From NCBI GenBank assembly GCA_002381645.1, contig DFXE01000012.1, positions 133,251-197,250 on the forward strand: a stretch of 64,000 nucleotides of DNA, written 5' to 3'. Position 1 is the first letter of the stretch. The number at the start of each line of letters is the position of its first letter. Below the pieces are notes generated by a model, which saw nothing but the letters and a program-made list of their open reading frames with translations, was not told the origin of the DNA and ran no database searches. Origin of the DNA: Bacteroidales bacterium UBA4116. Lineage in GTDB: Bacteria > Bacteroidota > Bacteroidia > Bacteroidales > Tannerellaceae. Below, piece after piece: positions 1 to 10,200 of this stretch. The position numbers and the translations under genes are program-made.

Positions 1-39
1 GGCTTGAACTGAGCGAATGGGCTTAATTCTGTGGTTTTT

Positions 40-1215
40 ATGAATAAAACACAAATCCGGCTCTGGAACAGGAATTTCATCCAATGTTGTATATCGTATT
101 TTCTTATGAGCTTCGCATTTTATATGCTGATGCCTACCATGCCAGTTTATTTGGTGGAAGAGTTAAATATAGACCCTTCAAAAGTGGGTCTGGCACTTTC
201 CAGTTATACAATAGGGTTGCTTTGTGTACGTCCTTTTTCAGGGTATCTTGTCGATAGCTTCTCCCGAAAACCATTATATCTTTTTGCCTTCTTCATCTTT
301 TCCGTTATGTTTGCAGGCTATCTTTTTGCGGCAACTGTCCTTTCGGTAATGGCTGTACGTTTTATACAGGGAGGTTTTATGGGGCTTACATCCGTATCAG
401 GCAATACTATTGCTATAGATGTTATCCCTTCAGAACGACGTGGTGAAGGAATGGGATTTTACGGATTAACACTTAACCTGTCTATGTCGTTGGCTCCTTT
501 GCTTGCGGTTTCATTATATGAAATCAAAGGTTTTCATCCCTTGGTGATAGTGGCTTTAGGTATTTCTTTCATAGGAGTGATTTCCGTATTGCTGATCCGT
601 TATCCTCAGCGGGAAAAAGTAGCCCGGCCCCCATTATCATTAGATCGCTTTATTCTTATTAAGGCCTTACCATTTGTACCTTCTTATATGCTTAGTGCAG
701 TTCCTTATGGAATGGTCGTGTCTTTTGTCGTATTATACGGAAAAGAAATACAGGTGTCTAATCCAGGTTATTTTTTTATATTCATGGCCATTGGTGTAGG
801 CGTGGCTCGCTTAATATCGGGTAAGTTGATTGACAGGGGAAAAATTCATCATGTTTCTATTATCTCTTTAATAACACTGGTTATTGCATTTACGGTTTTT
901 GCTACATTCCATTCGGATACCATATTCTTTGTTATGGCCTTGTTTATTGGCATCGGTTTCGGTATCAGCATATCCGCTTTTCAGTATATTTTTGTTAGTG
1001 TAGCACCTCATAGTATGCGCGGTACGGCTACCTCCACTTATCTTACTTCTTTTGATTTAGGTGTAGGAATAGGAATGTTATCCGCTGGTTATATAACTTC
1101 TCATGCCGATCTGGCAACAGCATATCTAATAGGAGCCGCATGTTGTGTACTATCCTTACTATTCTATCTTCGTTTGGCAAAACCGTCCTATGAAAAAAAT
1201 AAACTTATAGGTTAA
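40..1215 (+). CDS. MFS transporter
   Basis: Twelve-helix major facilitator superfamily permease of the inner membrane, probably a drug or metabolite exporter; the substrate cannot be read from sequence. Hydrophobic segments alternate with short loops along the whole protein. The loop after helix 2 holds a GYLVDSFSRKP stretch that fits MFS motif A (GxxxDxxGRK), and the N- and C-terminal halves are separated by a charged linker near residue 190. I chose the ATG at 40 because the in-frame GTG at 31 adds only three residues (MVF). About 391 residues is normal for the family. The upstream context lies outside the window, so its operon is unknown. Family assignment is firm, function open. Confidence 0.85.
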   Translation: MNKTQIRLWNRNFIQCCISYFLMSFAFYMLMPTMPVYLVEELNIDPSKVGLALSSYTIGLLCVRPFSGYLVDSFSRKPLYLFAFFIFSVMFAGYLFAATVLSVMAVRFIQGGFMGLTSVSGNTIAIDVIPSERRGEGMGFYGLTLNLSMSLAPLLAVSLYEIKGFHPLVIVALGISFIGVISVLLIRYPQREKVARPPLSLDRFILIKALPFVPSYMLSAVPYGMVVSFVVLYGKEIQVSNPGYFFIFMAIGVGVARLISGKLIDRGKIHHVSIISLITLVIAFTVFATFHSDTIFFVMALFIGIGFGISISAFQYIFVSVAPHSMRGTATSTYLTSFDLGVGIGMLSAGYITSHADLATAYLIGAACCVLSLLFYLRLAKPSYEKNKLIG

Positions 1216-1620
1216 AACGTAAATTACTCTTTAGATAGAGGTATGTTTTTCAATTATGTAAATGAAATCGGAATTTTAATATGATCTGTCGATAAATGCA
1301 CGCGTTATGTCGATTTTGTAATTATACCCGTAAATTAATAATTAGTTTTGACATCAGATAGTACAACGGATCAATTAATGGTATAGAATATAGGTGTATA
1401 ATTTAAATTGTTGAAAGATAAATATATACATTTTTGTGCATGAGATTTAAGGAAGTGTTTACAATTTTTAAACATGTTTTTTAGGTATGTTTTAAAACAT
1501 ATTATTATATTTGTCGAAACAAAAGGTAAAAAGATTAGAAGGGATACCTAAGGTAAGTATCCATATGTTTAGGTTTTTTGATTTAGGTTTTAATAGGTAT
1601 TAATTTAAAGAGTTTAGGTT
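1216..1620. other. Intergenic region with promoter, palindrome and TTTAGGTT repeats
   Basis: This AT-rich stretch has no convincing gene. Its right half carries a -7 box at 1506-1513, a 14-bp perfect palindrome ATGTTTTAAAACAT just upstream (1487-1500), and a predicted leader of about 100 nt with a small GGATAC/GTATCC hairpin (1542-1547 with 1557-1562). The word TTTAGGTT occurs at 1568, 1582 and 1613, and again inside the next gene at 1629. I see nothing identifiable in 1216-1440. Confidence 0.5.
1506..1513 (+). promoter_or_regulatory. Promoter -7 box of the small exported protein
   Basis: TATATTTG matches the Bacteroidota housekeeping -7 element TAnnTTTG. There is no clear TTTG at the usual distance upstream; instead a perfect palindrome ends 5 bp before the box, which could be an activator or repressor site. 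Confidence 0.5.
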
Positions 1621-2019
1621 ATGAAACGTTTAGGTTTGGCTATGATAGCCGTTTTATTTAGTGTAACAGTGAGTTTTGCAGCTGGCAATTCCAGCAAATT
1701 GAGTAAAGAACCTTTTGCTGTTAGTTTTGAAAGATTGAGTAAATATTTGGAACTGGCTCCTTATCAAATGAATGAAGTAGCTGATATCAATGATTACTTT
1801 ATTGAAAAACAGAATGAAAGCATCAGGTCAACTGCTAAACGTCAGGAGAAAAAGATGGAACAGGCAGTATACAGTAATCTGAAATTAATGAAAAGTGCAT
1901 TAACTCCTGAACAATACAGGAAGTATCTTGTTTTGTTGAATGTTACAAACAACAATAATCGTGCTCAGGGTATAAATGCTTTACCGGACATGTTCCTGGC
2001 TGATGCCGATCAGAAGTAA
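1621..2019 (+). CDS. Small exported helical protein, function unknown
   Basis: 132 residues starting with a clear signal peptide (MKRLGLAMIAVLFSVTVSFA, cleavage near AFA/A), so probably periplasmic. The mature part is helical and charged, with an LTPEQYRKYL stretch near residues 98-107 that resembles the 'LTPEQ...Y' helices of Spy/CpxP-type and related Bacteroidales periplasmic proteins; that likeness is weak. It ends in a polar NNNNR-rich tail. It is a single-gene unit, with its own promoter and a hairpin plus T-run after its stop. I do not recognise a named family. Confidence 0.6.
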   Translation: MKRLGLAMIAVLFSVTVSFAAGNSSKLSKEPFAVSFERLSKYLELAPYQMNEVADINDYFIEKQNESIRSTAKRQEKKMEQAVYSNLKLMKSALTPEQYRKYLVLLNVTNNNNRAQGINALPDMFLADADQK

Positions 2020-2043
2020 GTAATACGTTGATAAATATTTTTT

Positions 2044-2082
2044 GAAGAGATTGTATCATAATGATACAGTCTTTTCTTTTTT
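2044..2082 (+). terminator. Likely intrinsic terminator
   Basis: Perfect 8-bp inverted repeat TGTATCAT / ATGATACA (2052-2059 and 2061-2068, 1-bp gap) followed by a T-rich run CTTTTCTTTTTT, just after the small exported protein gene. The one-base loop means the top pairs must open, so the stem is short but plausible. Confidence 0.5.
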
Positions 2083-2085
2083 ATA

Positions 2086-2093
2086 TACCTTTG
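2086..2093 (+). promoter_or_regulatory. Promoter -7 box of the YitT gene
   Basis: TACCTTTG fits TAnnTTTG, about 33 bp upstream of the ATG at 2126. Its presence shows that the in-frame TTG at 2042 lies upstream of transcription start and is not the start codon. Confidence 0.5.
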
Positions 2094-2125
2094 TGGCATA
2101 CTTATATACGCTACAAAATACTACT

Positions 2126-3025
2126 ATGACGCAACAACGGTTACTGACTGCCAAAACAAGCCTGAAACGTAATATTGGTGACTATTCCCTGATTATTGTA
2201 GGTTCTTTTCTACAGGCGCTTAGTTATGTACTTTTTCTTGCTCCTTATAAAATTGTTCCGGGTGGGGTTTACGGTATTTCTATCGTCATACATCATGTCA
2301 GCATTGGTGTTTTTCCTTTTTTTTCGGAAGGATTGCCCATGGGAGCAACAGCTCTTCTTTTTAATATACCTTTAATGATACTGGCAATGAAAAAACTGGG
2401 TTTATCATCCGGACCGAAGACCATTGCTACTTTTTTATTGATATCTGTTTTCACGGATACCCTTTCTTATTTCATAGGTAACGAGCCGTTGGTTGAAAAC
2501 GACCGTTTTATTGCCTGCTTTTATGGGGGAGCTATTTTGGGATTGGGTGTTACCTGTATATTCAGGGCTAAAAGTACAAGCGCCGGTACGGATGTACTGG
2601 CCAGGGTACTGGCCAATAATTCCAATCTGAAGGTCAGTAATATGATCATTGTATTAGATTCAATGGTAGTATTATTAGGGTTACTTGTATTCCAGGATTG
2701 GGCTGTTCCTTTGTATTCGTGGTTTACTATATTTGTTTATGGTAAGGTCGTGGAAATGTTCCAGACGGAAAATCCGAACCGTGCTGTTTTTATTGTGTCA
2801 AAAAAGACACAGGAGATAAAAGATTTGATTGTTAATAAAATGGGAATGCGTGGAACCTTCCTTCACGGGCGCGGAATGTATGAAGGAAAAGAAAAAGAAA
2901 TAATTTTTACGATTGCTGAACGGAAAGACCTTCCCCGGCTTAAAAATGAAATAAAAGAGATTGACTCCACAGCATTCGTATCTACCATGCATGCAAGCAA
3001 AGATTCTCCTCCTCCCGGAATATAA
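2126..3025 (+). CDS. YitT family membrane protein
   Basis: 299-residue YitT-type inner-membrane protein (five to six N-terminal helices followed by a soluble DUF2179 domain). The membrane part starts at GSFLQALSYVLFLAPYKIVPGGVYG, with the family's glycine-rich turn; the second half has FRAKSTSAGTDVLARVL, the AGTD-type motif shared by YitT proteins. The cytosolic end (from about residue 215, VFIVSKKTQEI...) is the DUF2179 fold. Its molecular role is unknown. The ATG at 2126 is preferred because the longer reading begins with TTG upstream of the promoter box. Confidence 0.85.
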   Translation: MTQQRLLTAKTSLKRNIGDYSLIIVGSFLQALSYVLFLAPYKIVPGGVYGISIVIHHVSIGVFPFFSEGLPMGATALLFNIPLMILAMKKLGLSSGPKTIATFLLISVFTDTLSYFIGNEPLVENDRFIACFYGGAILGLGVTCIFRAKSTSAGTDVLARVLANNSNLKVSNMIIVLDSMVVLLGLLVFQDWAVPLYSWFTIFVYGKVVEMFQTENPNRAVFIVSKKTQEIKDLIVNKMGMRGTFLHGRGMYEGKEKEIIFTIAERKDLPRLKNEIKEIDSTAFVSTMHASKDSPPPGI

Positions 3026-3035
3026 TAAGGGATTA

Positions 3036-3067
3036 TTTGTAAACTACCTTAACTTAGTCTATTTTTG
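3036..3067 (+). promoter_or_regulatory. Promoter of the aminotransferase gene
   Basis: TTTG at 3036-3039, 20-bp gap, then TATTTTTG at 3060-3067: a complete Bacteroidota -33/-7 pair. It sits about 50 bp before the aminotransferase ATG. Confidence 0.65.
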
Positions 3068-3115
3068 TAGCATTTTGCGATCAAACATTTATATGTAATT
3101 ACTAATTTATACAAA

Positions 3116-4321
3116 ATGCCCAGTATTTCTCAACGTGGAGTCAATATGCCGGCTTCACCCATTCGTAAACTTGTACCACTTGCCAACAAAGCTAAAGCAG
3201 CTGGGGTGAAAGTATATCATCTGAATATCGGCCAACCGGATCTTCCCACACCTCAAGTCGCGATGGATGCATTGAAACATATCGACCGTAAAGTACTGGA
3301 ATATTCACCCAGCGAAGGTATACTGAGTTTCAGGGAAAAGCTGGTCAATTATTATGCGAAATTCAATATACATGTAAACGTAGAGGATATTATAATTACC
3401 ACTGGTGGTTCGGAGGCTGTGCTGTTCTCGTTTATGGCCTGTCTTGATCCGGGTGACGAGATCATCGTACCGGAACCTGCATATGCCAATTATATGGCTT
3501 TTGCCATATCGTGCGGTGCTGTAATTAAGACCATACCTTCGCATATAGAAGACGGGTTTGCACTTCCTTCTATCGAAAAGTTCGAAGCGCTTATTACATC
3601 CCGTACCAAAGCTATTCTTATTTGTAATCCAAACAATCCCACAGGTTATTTGTATACGCGTGAAGAGATGAACCAGATACGGGATATTGTGAAAAAATAC
3701 GATTTGTTTCTTTTTTCAGACGAAGTTTACCGTGAATTTTGTTATACCAATGTTCCTTATATATCATCTTTCCATTTGGAAGGAATTGAGAATAATGTGG
3801 TATTAGTCGATTCGGTATCCAAGCGGTATAGCGAATGCGGAATACGTATAGGAGCTATTATAACCAAGAATACACAGGTGCGTGAAAATGTTATGAAATG
3901 GTGTCAGGCCCGGTTAAGTCCGCCGTTGATCGGACAACTGATTGCCGAAGCTTCCCTCGATACGCCCTCTTCGTATATGGAAGACGTATATAACGAATAT
4001 GTGAAAAGAAGGGATTTTCTTATAGACGGTTTAAACCGTATTCCCGGATGCTATTCGCCGAAGCCAATGGGAGCTTTTTATACAGTCGCAAGGCTTCCGG
4101 TAGATGATGCAGATAAGTTCTGTGCCTGGTGCCTGAGCGAATTCCAATACAAAGGGCAAACCGTTATGATGGCTCCGGCATCGGGATTTTATACGACTCC
4201 CGGGATAGGGAGAAACGAGGTACGTATAGCATACGTGCTAAAGAAAGAAGAACTGGCAAGGGCTCTGGAAGTGCTTGAAAAAGCCTTGGAGAAATATAAC
4301 AGTTTGAATCCGCCCTGTTGA
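3116..4321 (+). CDS. Pyridoxal-phosphate aminotransferase, class I/II
   Basis: 401-residue fold-type I PLP aminotransferase, most like aspartate/aromatic aminotransferases of the AspC/AatA type; it transfers an amino group between an amino acid and 2-oxoglutarate. Visible motifs: GQPD near the N-terminus, NPNNPTG (cofactor and substrate loop), SDEVYREF, the Schiff-base lysine in SVSKRYSECG (K236) and the carboxylate-binding arginine in NEVRIAY (R370). Length is standard. It is a cytosolic enzyme with its own promoter. The exact amino-acid preference cannot be decided, since the SKRYS lysine context occurs in several subgroups. Confidence 0.88.
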   Translation: MPSISQRGVNMPASPIRKLVPLANKAKAAGVKVYHLNIGQPDLPTPQVAMDALKHIDRKVLEYSPSEGILSFREKLVNYYAKFNIHVNVEDIIITTGGSEAVLFSFMACLDPGDEIIVPEPAYANYMAFAISCGAVIKTIPSHIEDGFALPSIEKFEALITSRTKAILICNPNNPTGYLYTREEMNQIRDIVKKYDLFLFSDEVYREFCYTNVPYISSFHLEGIENNVVLVDSVSKRYSECGIRIGAIITKNTQVRENVMKWCQARLSPPLIGQLIAEASLDTPSSYMEDVYNEYVKRRDFLIDGLNRIPGCYSPKPMGAFYTVARLPVDDADKFCAWCLSEFQYKGQTVMMAPASGFYTTPGIGRNEVRIAYVLKKEELARALEVLEKALEKYNSLNPPC

Positions 4322-4371
4322 GTATGCCGTATTTAACCGTTTGTGTTTTTTTAGTATAACTATATATATTG

Positions 4372-5619
4372 ATGCAAAGCTTCGAATTTTATATTGCGAA
4401 AAAAATACATTTCAGTAGCGGGGATAGCCGGCAGGCAACTCCTCCTGCCGTTCGCATTGCAATGATTGGGATCGCATTGGGCTTAGCCGTTATGATCCTC
4501 TCCGTTGCAATCGTTATCGGTTTTAAAAAAGAAGTCCGCAATAAAGTCATCGGATTCGGCTCGCATATACAGATAACCAACTTTGATAGTAATACATCGT
4601 ATGAATCAGTGCCTGTTGCCGTTAGTGATTCATTACTGGACTATCTCAGGTCATATCCCGGCATCCGGCATGTTGAAAAATTTGCAACAAAATCAGGTAT
4701 ATTAAAGACCGAAACCGATTTCCAGGGAATAGTTATTAAAGGAATAGATGAAAATTTCGACTGGAGTTTCTTCAGGGATAACCTGAAAGAAGGAGAATTA
4801 TTTACGGTCGATCCGGATAAAACCACCACAGATGTAATAATATCACATTATTTATCCAACTTATTAGGCTTAAAAGTAGGTGATTCGTTCCACTCTTACT
4901 TTGTACAAGAAGATGTTCGCGCGCGGAAGTTTACTATAACAGGTATCTATGAAACCGGTTTTGTAGATTATGATAAGCTATTCGTAATAGTTGATATTAA
5001 GCAGGTACGTCGGCTCAACGGATGGGAGAAAGACCAGGTCAGCGGGTTGGAGTTGCTGGTGGACGACTACGATATGCTGGACGGTATAGCGGAAAACCTT
5101 TTCTTTGATATGGCGCAGATACAAGACAGGGACGGAAATACTTTTTATGTGCGTTCGGTAAAGGATTTAAACCCTATGATATTCAACTGGCTCGAAGTAC
5201 TCGATATGAATGTAATCATTATTTTGATCCTGATGATGGCTGTCGCCGGATTTACTATGATATCCGGTTTACTCATTATCATTCTGGAACGTACCAATAT
5301 GATCGGTATCCTTAAAGCATTAGGTCAGAATAATGCAAGTATAAGAAAAGTATTTATATACATATCTGTTTTCCTTGTTGGAAAAGGAATGCTCTGGGGA
5401 AATATTTTCGGCATTTTACTTTGTATTATACAATCCTGTTTCCGGATCGTAAAATTAGATCCTTCCATATATTATCTCGATGCTGTACCGATAGATCTTA
5501 GTCTACCGACATTGATACTCATAAATATCGGAACCTTACTTGCATCCATATTAATGATCCTGGGGCCTTCGCATCTTGTCAGTAAAATTGAACCGGCAAA
5601 AAGTATACGGTTCGAATAA
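4372..5619 (+). CDS. ABC transporter permease, FtsX/LolE-like
   Basis: 415-residue inner-membrane permease of the MacB/FtsX type. One helix lies near residues 27-47 (IAMIGIALGLAVMILSVAIV), then a large periplasmic MacB-type core domain of about 220 residues, then three C-terminal helices forming the FtsX domain. This layout fits LolC/LolE lipoprotein-release permeases, but no LolD ATPase is adjacent, so the partner is unknown. The ATG at 4372 is preferred to the TTG at 4369 directly before it. It follows the aminotransferase by 50 bp and may be cotranscribed. Confidence 0.8.
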   Translation: MQSFEFYIAKKIHFSSGDSRQATPPAVRIAMIGIALGLAVMILSVAIVIGFKKEVRNKVIGFGSHIQITNFDSNTSYESVPVAVSDSLLDYLRSYPGIRHVEKFATKSGILKTETDFQGIVIKGIDENFDWSFFRDNLKEGELFTVDPDKTTTDVIISHYLSNLLGLKVGDSFHSYFVQEDVRARKFTITGIYETGFVDYDKLFVIVDIKQVRRLNGWEKDQVSGLELLVDDYDMLDGIAENLFFDMAQIQDRDGNTFYVRSVKDLNPMIFNWLEVLDMNVIIILILMMAVAGFTMISGLLIIILERTNMIGILKALGQNNASIRKVFIYISVFLVGKGMLWGNIFGILLCIIQSCFRIVKLDPSIYYLDAVPIDLSLPTLILINIGTLLASILMILGPSHLVSKIEPAKSIRFE

Positions 5620-5646
5620 ATACGGTACGACATACTGTTAAATTAA

Positions 5647-5677
5647 TTGCTTTATCGGAATCCCTTTTGTACATTTG
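5647..5677 (+). promoter_or_regulatory. Promoter of thyA-folA
   Basis: TTG at 5647-5649, 20-bp gap, TACATTTG at 5670-5677. The thyA ATG is at 5699, which predicts a leader of only about 15 nt and rules out the in-frame TTG at 5675 as a start. Confidence 0.6.
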
Positions 5678-5698
5678 CATTCTACCAAAAAAGCAGGC

Positions 5699-6493
5699 AT
5701 GAAACAATATTTGGATTTACTTGACCGTGTCATAAAGGAAGGTGTAAAGAAAGATGACCGGACGGGTACGGGTACACAAAGTATTTTCGGTCATCAGATG
5801 CGCTTTAATCTGGAAGATGGCTTCCCTTTGCTTACAACCAAAAAAATACATCTCAAATCGGTTATATATGAACTTTTATGGTTCCTCAATGGAGATACCA
5901 ATGTAAAATATCTGCAGGATAATGGGGTTCGCATATGGAACGAGTGGGCGGATGCCGATGGTAACCTGGGGCATATTTACGGATATCAGTGGCGGTCATG
6001 GCCCGATTATAAAGGAGGATCTATCGATCAGATAAGTCAGGCCGTAGAAATGATCAAACATTCTCCTGATTCCCGCCGGATCATCGTCAGCTCATGGAAT
6101 GTCGGTGACCTTGAAAATATGAATCTTCCGCCCTGCCATGCCTTTTTTCAGTTTTATGTAGCCGATGGGCGCCTGAGCCTGCAAATGTATCAGCGTAGCG
6201 CCGATATATTTCTGGGCGTACCCTTTAATATAGCCTCTTATGCTTTACTATTGCAAATGATGGCACAGGTCACGGGACTTCGTGCCGGTGATTTTGTTCA
6301 TACCCTCGGTGATGCCCATATATACAGCAATCACCTGGAACAGGTAAATCTGCAGCTAACCCGCAAACCAAAAATGCTCCCCAGAATGGAGATAAATCCG
6401 GATGTTACCGGTATTTTTGATTTTAAATATGAAGATTTCAATTTGGTTGGCTATGATCCGCATCCCCATATTAAAGGTGTGGTAGCGGTATAA
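5699..6493 (+). CDS. thyA: Thymidylate synthase
   Basis: Folate-dependent thymidylate synthase: makes dTMP from dUMP with methylene-tetrahydrofolate, in the cytosol. With the ATG at 5699 the protein has 264 residues, the same length as the E. coli enzyme. The catalytic cysteine is C146 in LPPCHAFFQFY. Also visible are DRTGTGT (phosphate binding), YQRSADIFLGVPFNIASYA (dUMP and folate contacts) and the closing region ending GVVAV. The next gene encodes dihydrofolate reductase, which regenerates the folate that ThyA oxidises, so the two form a functional pair. Confidence 0.97.
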   Translation: MKQYLDLLDRVIKEGVKKDDRTGTGTQSIFGHQMRFNLEDGFPLLTTKKIHLKSVIYELLWFLNGDTNVKYLQDNGVRIWNEWADADGNLGHIYGYQWRSWPDYKGGSIDQISQAVEMIKHSPDSRRIIVSSWNVGDLENMNLPPCHAFFQFYVADGRLSLQMYQRSADIFLGVPFNIASYALLLQMMAQVTGLRAGDFVHTLGDAHIYSNHLEQVNLQLTRKPKMLPRMEINPDVTGIFDFKYEDFNLVGYDPHPHIKGVVAV

Positions 6494-6533
6494 CTTTCTC
6501 AGGATTTTTAAACTATAACTAAATTGTAAGAAT

Positions 6534-7037
6534 ATGAGTATTATTTCAATTATTACAGCAGTTGACGAAAAAAATGCTATTGGAGGAAAAAACAAATTGT
6601 TATGGAGCTTACCTTATGATATGCAACGATTTAAAGGTGCCACAACCGGACATGCCGTTGTTATGGGACGGCGTACTTTTGAGTCTTTACCCAAAGGGGC
6701 GTTACCCAATCGTAAAAATATTGTTCTGACAACCTTACCCCCCGAAAGCTTTATCGATGTTTTTGTAAGCAATTCCATGCAGGACGCTATCGAGCTATGT
6801 GAAAAAGAAGAAGAGATATTTATGATCGGAGGTGCAATGATTTATAAAGAATCCCTTCCCTTAGCCGATAAATTATACCTCACAAGAGTTCATCACGTCT
6901 TCGAAGATGCCGATATCTTTTTTCCCGAAATTAACTTTGACGAATGGGAAGAAATAGAGTCAGAACGCGAATTTCATCCGGCGGATGAAAAACACGCTTA
7001 TTCGTATACTTTCCATACTTATATCCGTAAAAAATAA
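6534..7037 (+). CDS. folA: Dihydrofolate reductase
   Basis: 167-residue NADPH-dependent dihydrofolate reductase. Family marks: ITAVDEKNAIGGKNKLLWSL at the N-terminus, the active-site acid D29 in LPYDMQRFK, VVMGRRTFESLP (cofactor loop) and FMIGGAMIYKESL (the conserved GG nucleotide-binding turn). It follows thyA by 40 bp with no promoter between them, so cotranscription is likely. Length and motifs are those of chromosomal bacterial DHFR; nothing suggests a resistance variant. Confidence 0.96.
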   Translation: MSIISIITAVDEKNAIGGKNKLLWSLPYDMQRFKGATTGHAVVMGRRTFESLPKGALPNRKNIVLTTLPPESFIDVFVSNSMQDAIELCEKEEEIFMIGGAMIYKESLPLADKLYLTRVHHVFEDADIFFPEINFDEWEEIESEREFHPADEKHAYSYTFHTYIRKK

Positions 7038-7072
7038 TAGCAGATTAATTCCTTTTTGGCTGCACACAAATG

Positions 7073-7104
7073 ATCCGGTTTATCTTAATTAAACCGGATT
7101 ATTT
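7073..7104 (+). terminator. Intrinsic terminator after folA
   Basis: Perfect 10-bp stem ATCCGGTTTA / TAAACCGGAT with a 7-nt loop, followed by TATTT. It closes the thyA-folA unit. Confidence 0.7.
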
Positions 7105-7232
7105 ATGCGTTTGTTATATATATTCTTCAAACATTTACTCCTTATTAACATACTATTTACGTTTTTTTACTCTTTCTTTGTGTCTATATAACGACAGATG
7201 ATTGTTTTGCTTAATACTAAACGTAAACAGAA

Positions 7233-10200
7233 ATGAAAATCAAGGCTATTCTTGCTGTATTCGTGTTCAGCAGTATTTTTACAACCGTTTTATACACACG
7301 AGCCACTGAACTATCTAATAATAAAGAGATGATAACACAGGCAATCAGTAATGATGATACTCCGAAGTTAATAAAGACGCTCATCACCCAAATGAAAGAA
7401 AAACTGGAAGTAGATGAAGAAAACTTTCCCGGTTTGATACAGGAAGTCGAAGCCTATACAGCAACGGTCGCGGATGCACCTTCACGTGCCGTTTTGCACT
7501 CTATGATAGCTGAGATGTATAACCGTTATTATCAGCAAAACAGGTGGATCATCGACAGGCGTACCTCTATTGAAGGATACGTACCGGAAGATATCAGAGA
7601 ATGGACATCGAATCTTTTTACAAAGAAAATAGAAGAGGAGCTGGCAGCTTCTTTACAGCCTCAAAACGTATTGCGGCAAACCTCCGTATCACAGTTTAGC
7701 GATATCATCGATGCAGGAAAAGATTCGCCTTCCCTGCGCCCTACCTTGTTCGATTTCCTGGCGTATCGTGCTCTGGATATTCAACCGTCGGAAGATATAT
7801 ACCAGGCCCTTCTTTCCTTCAGGCGTTCACAGCCTGACCCGAGAGCCGCTTTATTTGCTGAATTAAAGTATATGGATTATAAATATACGAGAAATTTATC
7901 CGGGGAAAACCAGACGCGGTATGAAGCTGCTTTAGACAGCCTTTTATCCGTAAATGCAGACCATGATTATTCGGTGGAGATAATCTATGCCAAACTAAAT
8001 CTTCTCCGCAACAAAACGTATCAATCGGATTCGGCAGATTCCATTCGTACCCTTCAATATGATTTAAGTAAAAAATGGATTGCCCGTTTCCCGAAATACG
8101 AACGAATCGGTTTATTGACCAATTGGCTGGCTTCGATGGAAGAATCTAATGTTCATGTACAAAGCAATAATACGGTATATCCCGGTAAAAATCTGGAGAT
8201 TAAAATAAGTTACACGAATGTTTCGGATATAAAAGTAAAAGTATTCAGGAGTTTAAGGAAGGTTGAAGAAACCTCACCTTATAATTATAATTCAGGGGAA
8301 GACAAAAAAGATAAAAAAGGAGATTTGATTAAAGAATTAACTTTCCGCTTAAACGTAAAGAATACATACACCCAGGAAGACACTACCCTTTTAATTCCGA
8401 TGGAACAACCCGGGTTGTATGAATATGAGCTGACCTCTGCCACGAAAGATATTAAAGCGGCAAATATATTCAGCGTATCCCGCCTTGCAGCCTCTTCACG
8501 AAATACAGGCCCCGGGAAAACCGAAATTCTTGTGACGGATTACCTGTCCGGTAAACCTGTCAATGAAGCAAAAGTAAATTATTACAAGAACAACCGCAAC
8601 CGGTTAGAATTGATCGGTTCGATAAAAACGGATAAAGACGGTTTGGCTGTTTTGCCGCAGAATGAGGGCATTTCCGCGTATCAACCGTATATAACCGGAG
8701 ATGTATCTTCGTTTATTACGAGTATTTATATCGGACGGAGGAGTACAGCCGTCAATAAAGAACAGCAACAGCTTACACTTTTGACTGACAGGGGTATTTA
8801 CCGTCCCGGGCAAACGATCTTTTTCAAAGGAATAGCATATATTAATGATAAAGAAAATCCGCAGGTTGTCGCTAATAAACGTTTTAAGATCATATTGCGT
8901 GACGCCAATTACCAGGAGGTGTACACCAAAGAATTTACGAGCAACAAATTCGGCTCATTCACGGGAGAATTTACGTTACCCAAACAAACATTGACAGGTA
9001 TGTTTACTCTCGCGTCGGAAAATAGTTCCGTGACTGTTCGTGTGGAAGAATATAAACGTCCTACTTTTAAAGTGGAATTTTTGCCGGTAAAAGAAGAAGT
9101 TGCTTTTGGCGATGAAGTTACTATCCGTGGAAAAGCGCAAACGTTTTCGGGTGTGATGTTGCAAAGCGGGGATATTACTTACAGGATAATCCGCAGACCT
9201 TTCTGGTTCCGTACGTATTATGGCAATTTCAACGAAGAACAGGTGGCCGAAGGGCAATTGGCGGTTAAGGACGACGGTACATTTTCTTTCTCTTTCCGGC
9301 CGGAAAAAAGCGGCGATTCTTTCCCGTTAGCTTTTCAGACATATGAAGTTATTACATCCTTAACCGACAGTAAGGGTGAAACCCAGGAAGCCCGTTCCAC
9401 ATTCTCGGTAGGCGACCGGAGTATGATGCTGTACACCGATATAAGAGGAAAAATGGATAAAGACTCCGCCGAAGTACAGATCAAAGCACGTACGTTAAAT
9501 GGCGAAGACATAACAACAAAAGGGACATATACCATTCACGCCCTTGAAGATACAAAAGACGAAAATGTGTTTAAAGAAGGAAAATTACTTGCCGGGGGAG
9601 ATTTTTCAACAGATAAGAAACTGAATACCGGTGTGTTTGCAAATTTACCCTCCGGCCGGCTTCGCCTCACTATGAATGCAAAAGACAGTAAAGGTCGTGC
9701 AGTAGAAGAAAAGACTGATTTTGTTCTTTACAGCAAACAGGATAAACGCCCGCCGGTTTTCACACATACCTGGATATTACAGGAAGGAAAATACTATTTA
9801 CCTGGTGAAGAAGCTGAAGTTATTTTCGGAACGTCCGACAATAATGCATATATCCTGTATGAACTGTTCAGTAACGGAAAGAACGTTTTACGTAAAAGGG
9901 TAGAATTAAGCAATGAGAACCGTTTATTTAAAATTCCGTTTATCGAAAGTTATGGAGATGGAGTGACAGCCTCATTTACTTTTGTAAAAGAAGGGAAATT
10001 ATTTACCGAACTGGTACCGGTTCAACGGAAACGCCCGGATCGTAACCTGACCGTAAAACCCGAAACGTTCCGCGACCGTTTGCTTCCGGGCAGCAATGAA
10101 ACCTGGAAATTCCGTATCGTTAATGCAGATTCGGTTCCTGTTATCGCAGAAGTATTAGCCGGTATGTACGATGCTTCATTAGATAAGATATTACCTTTTT

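Noticed and set aside
9721..9903. Small plus-strand frame inside the macroglobulin gene
   Set aside because: It lies in another frame of a long continuous coding region and has no start signal or motif.
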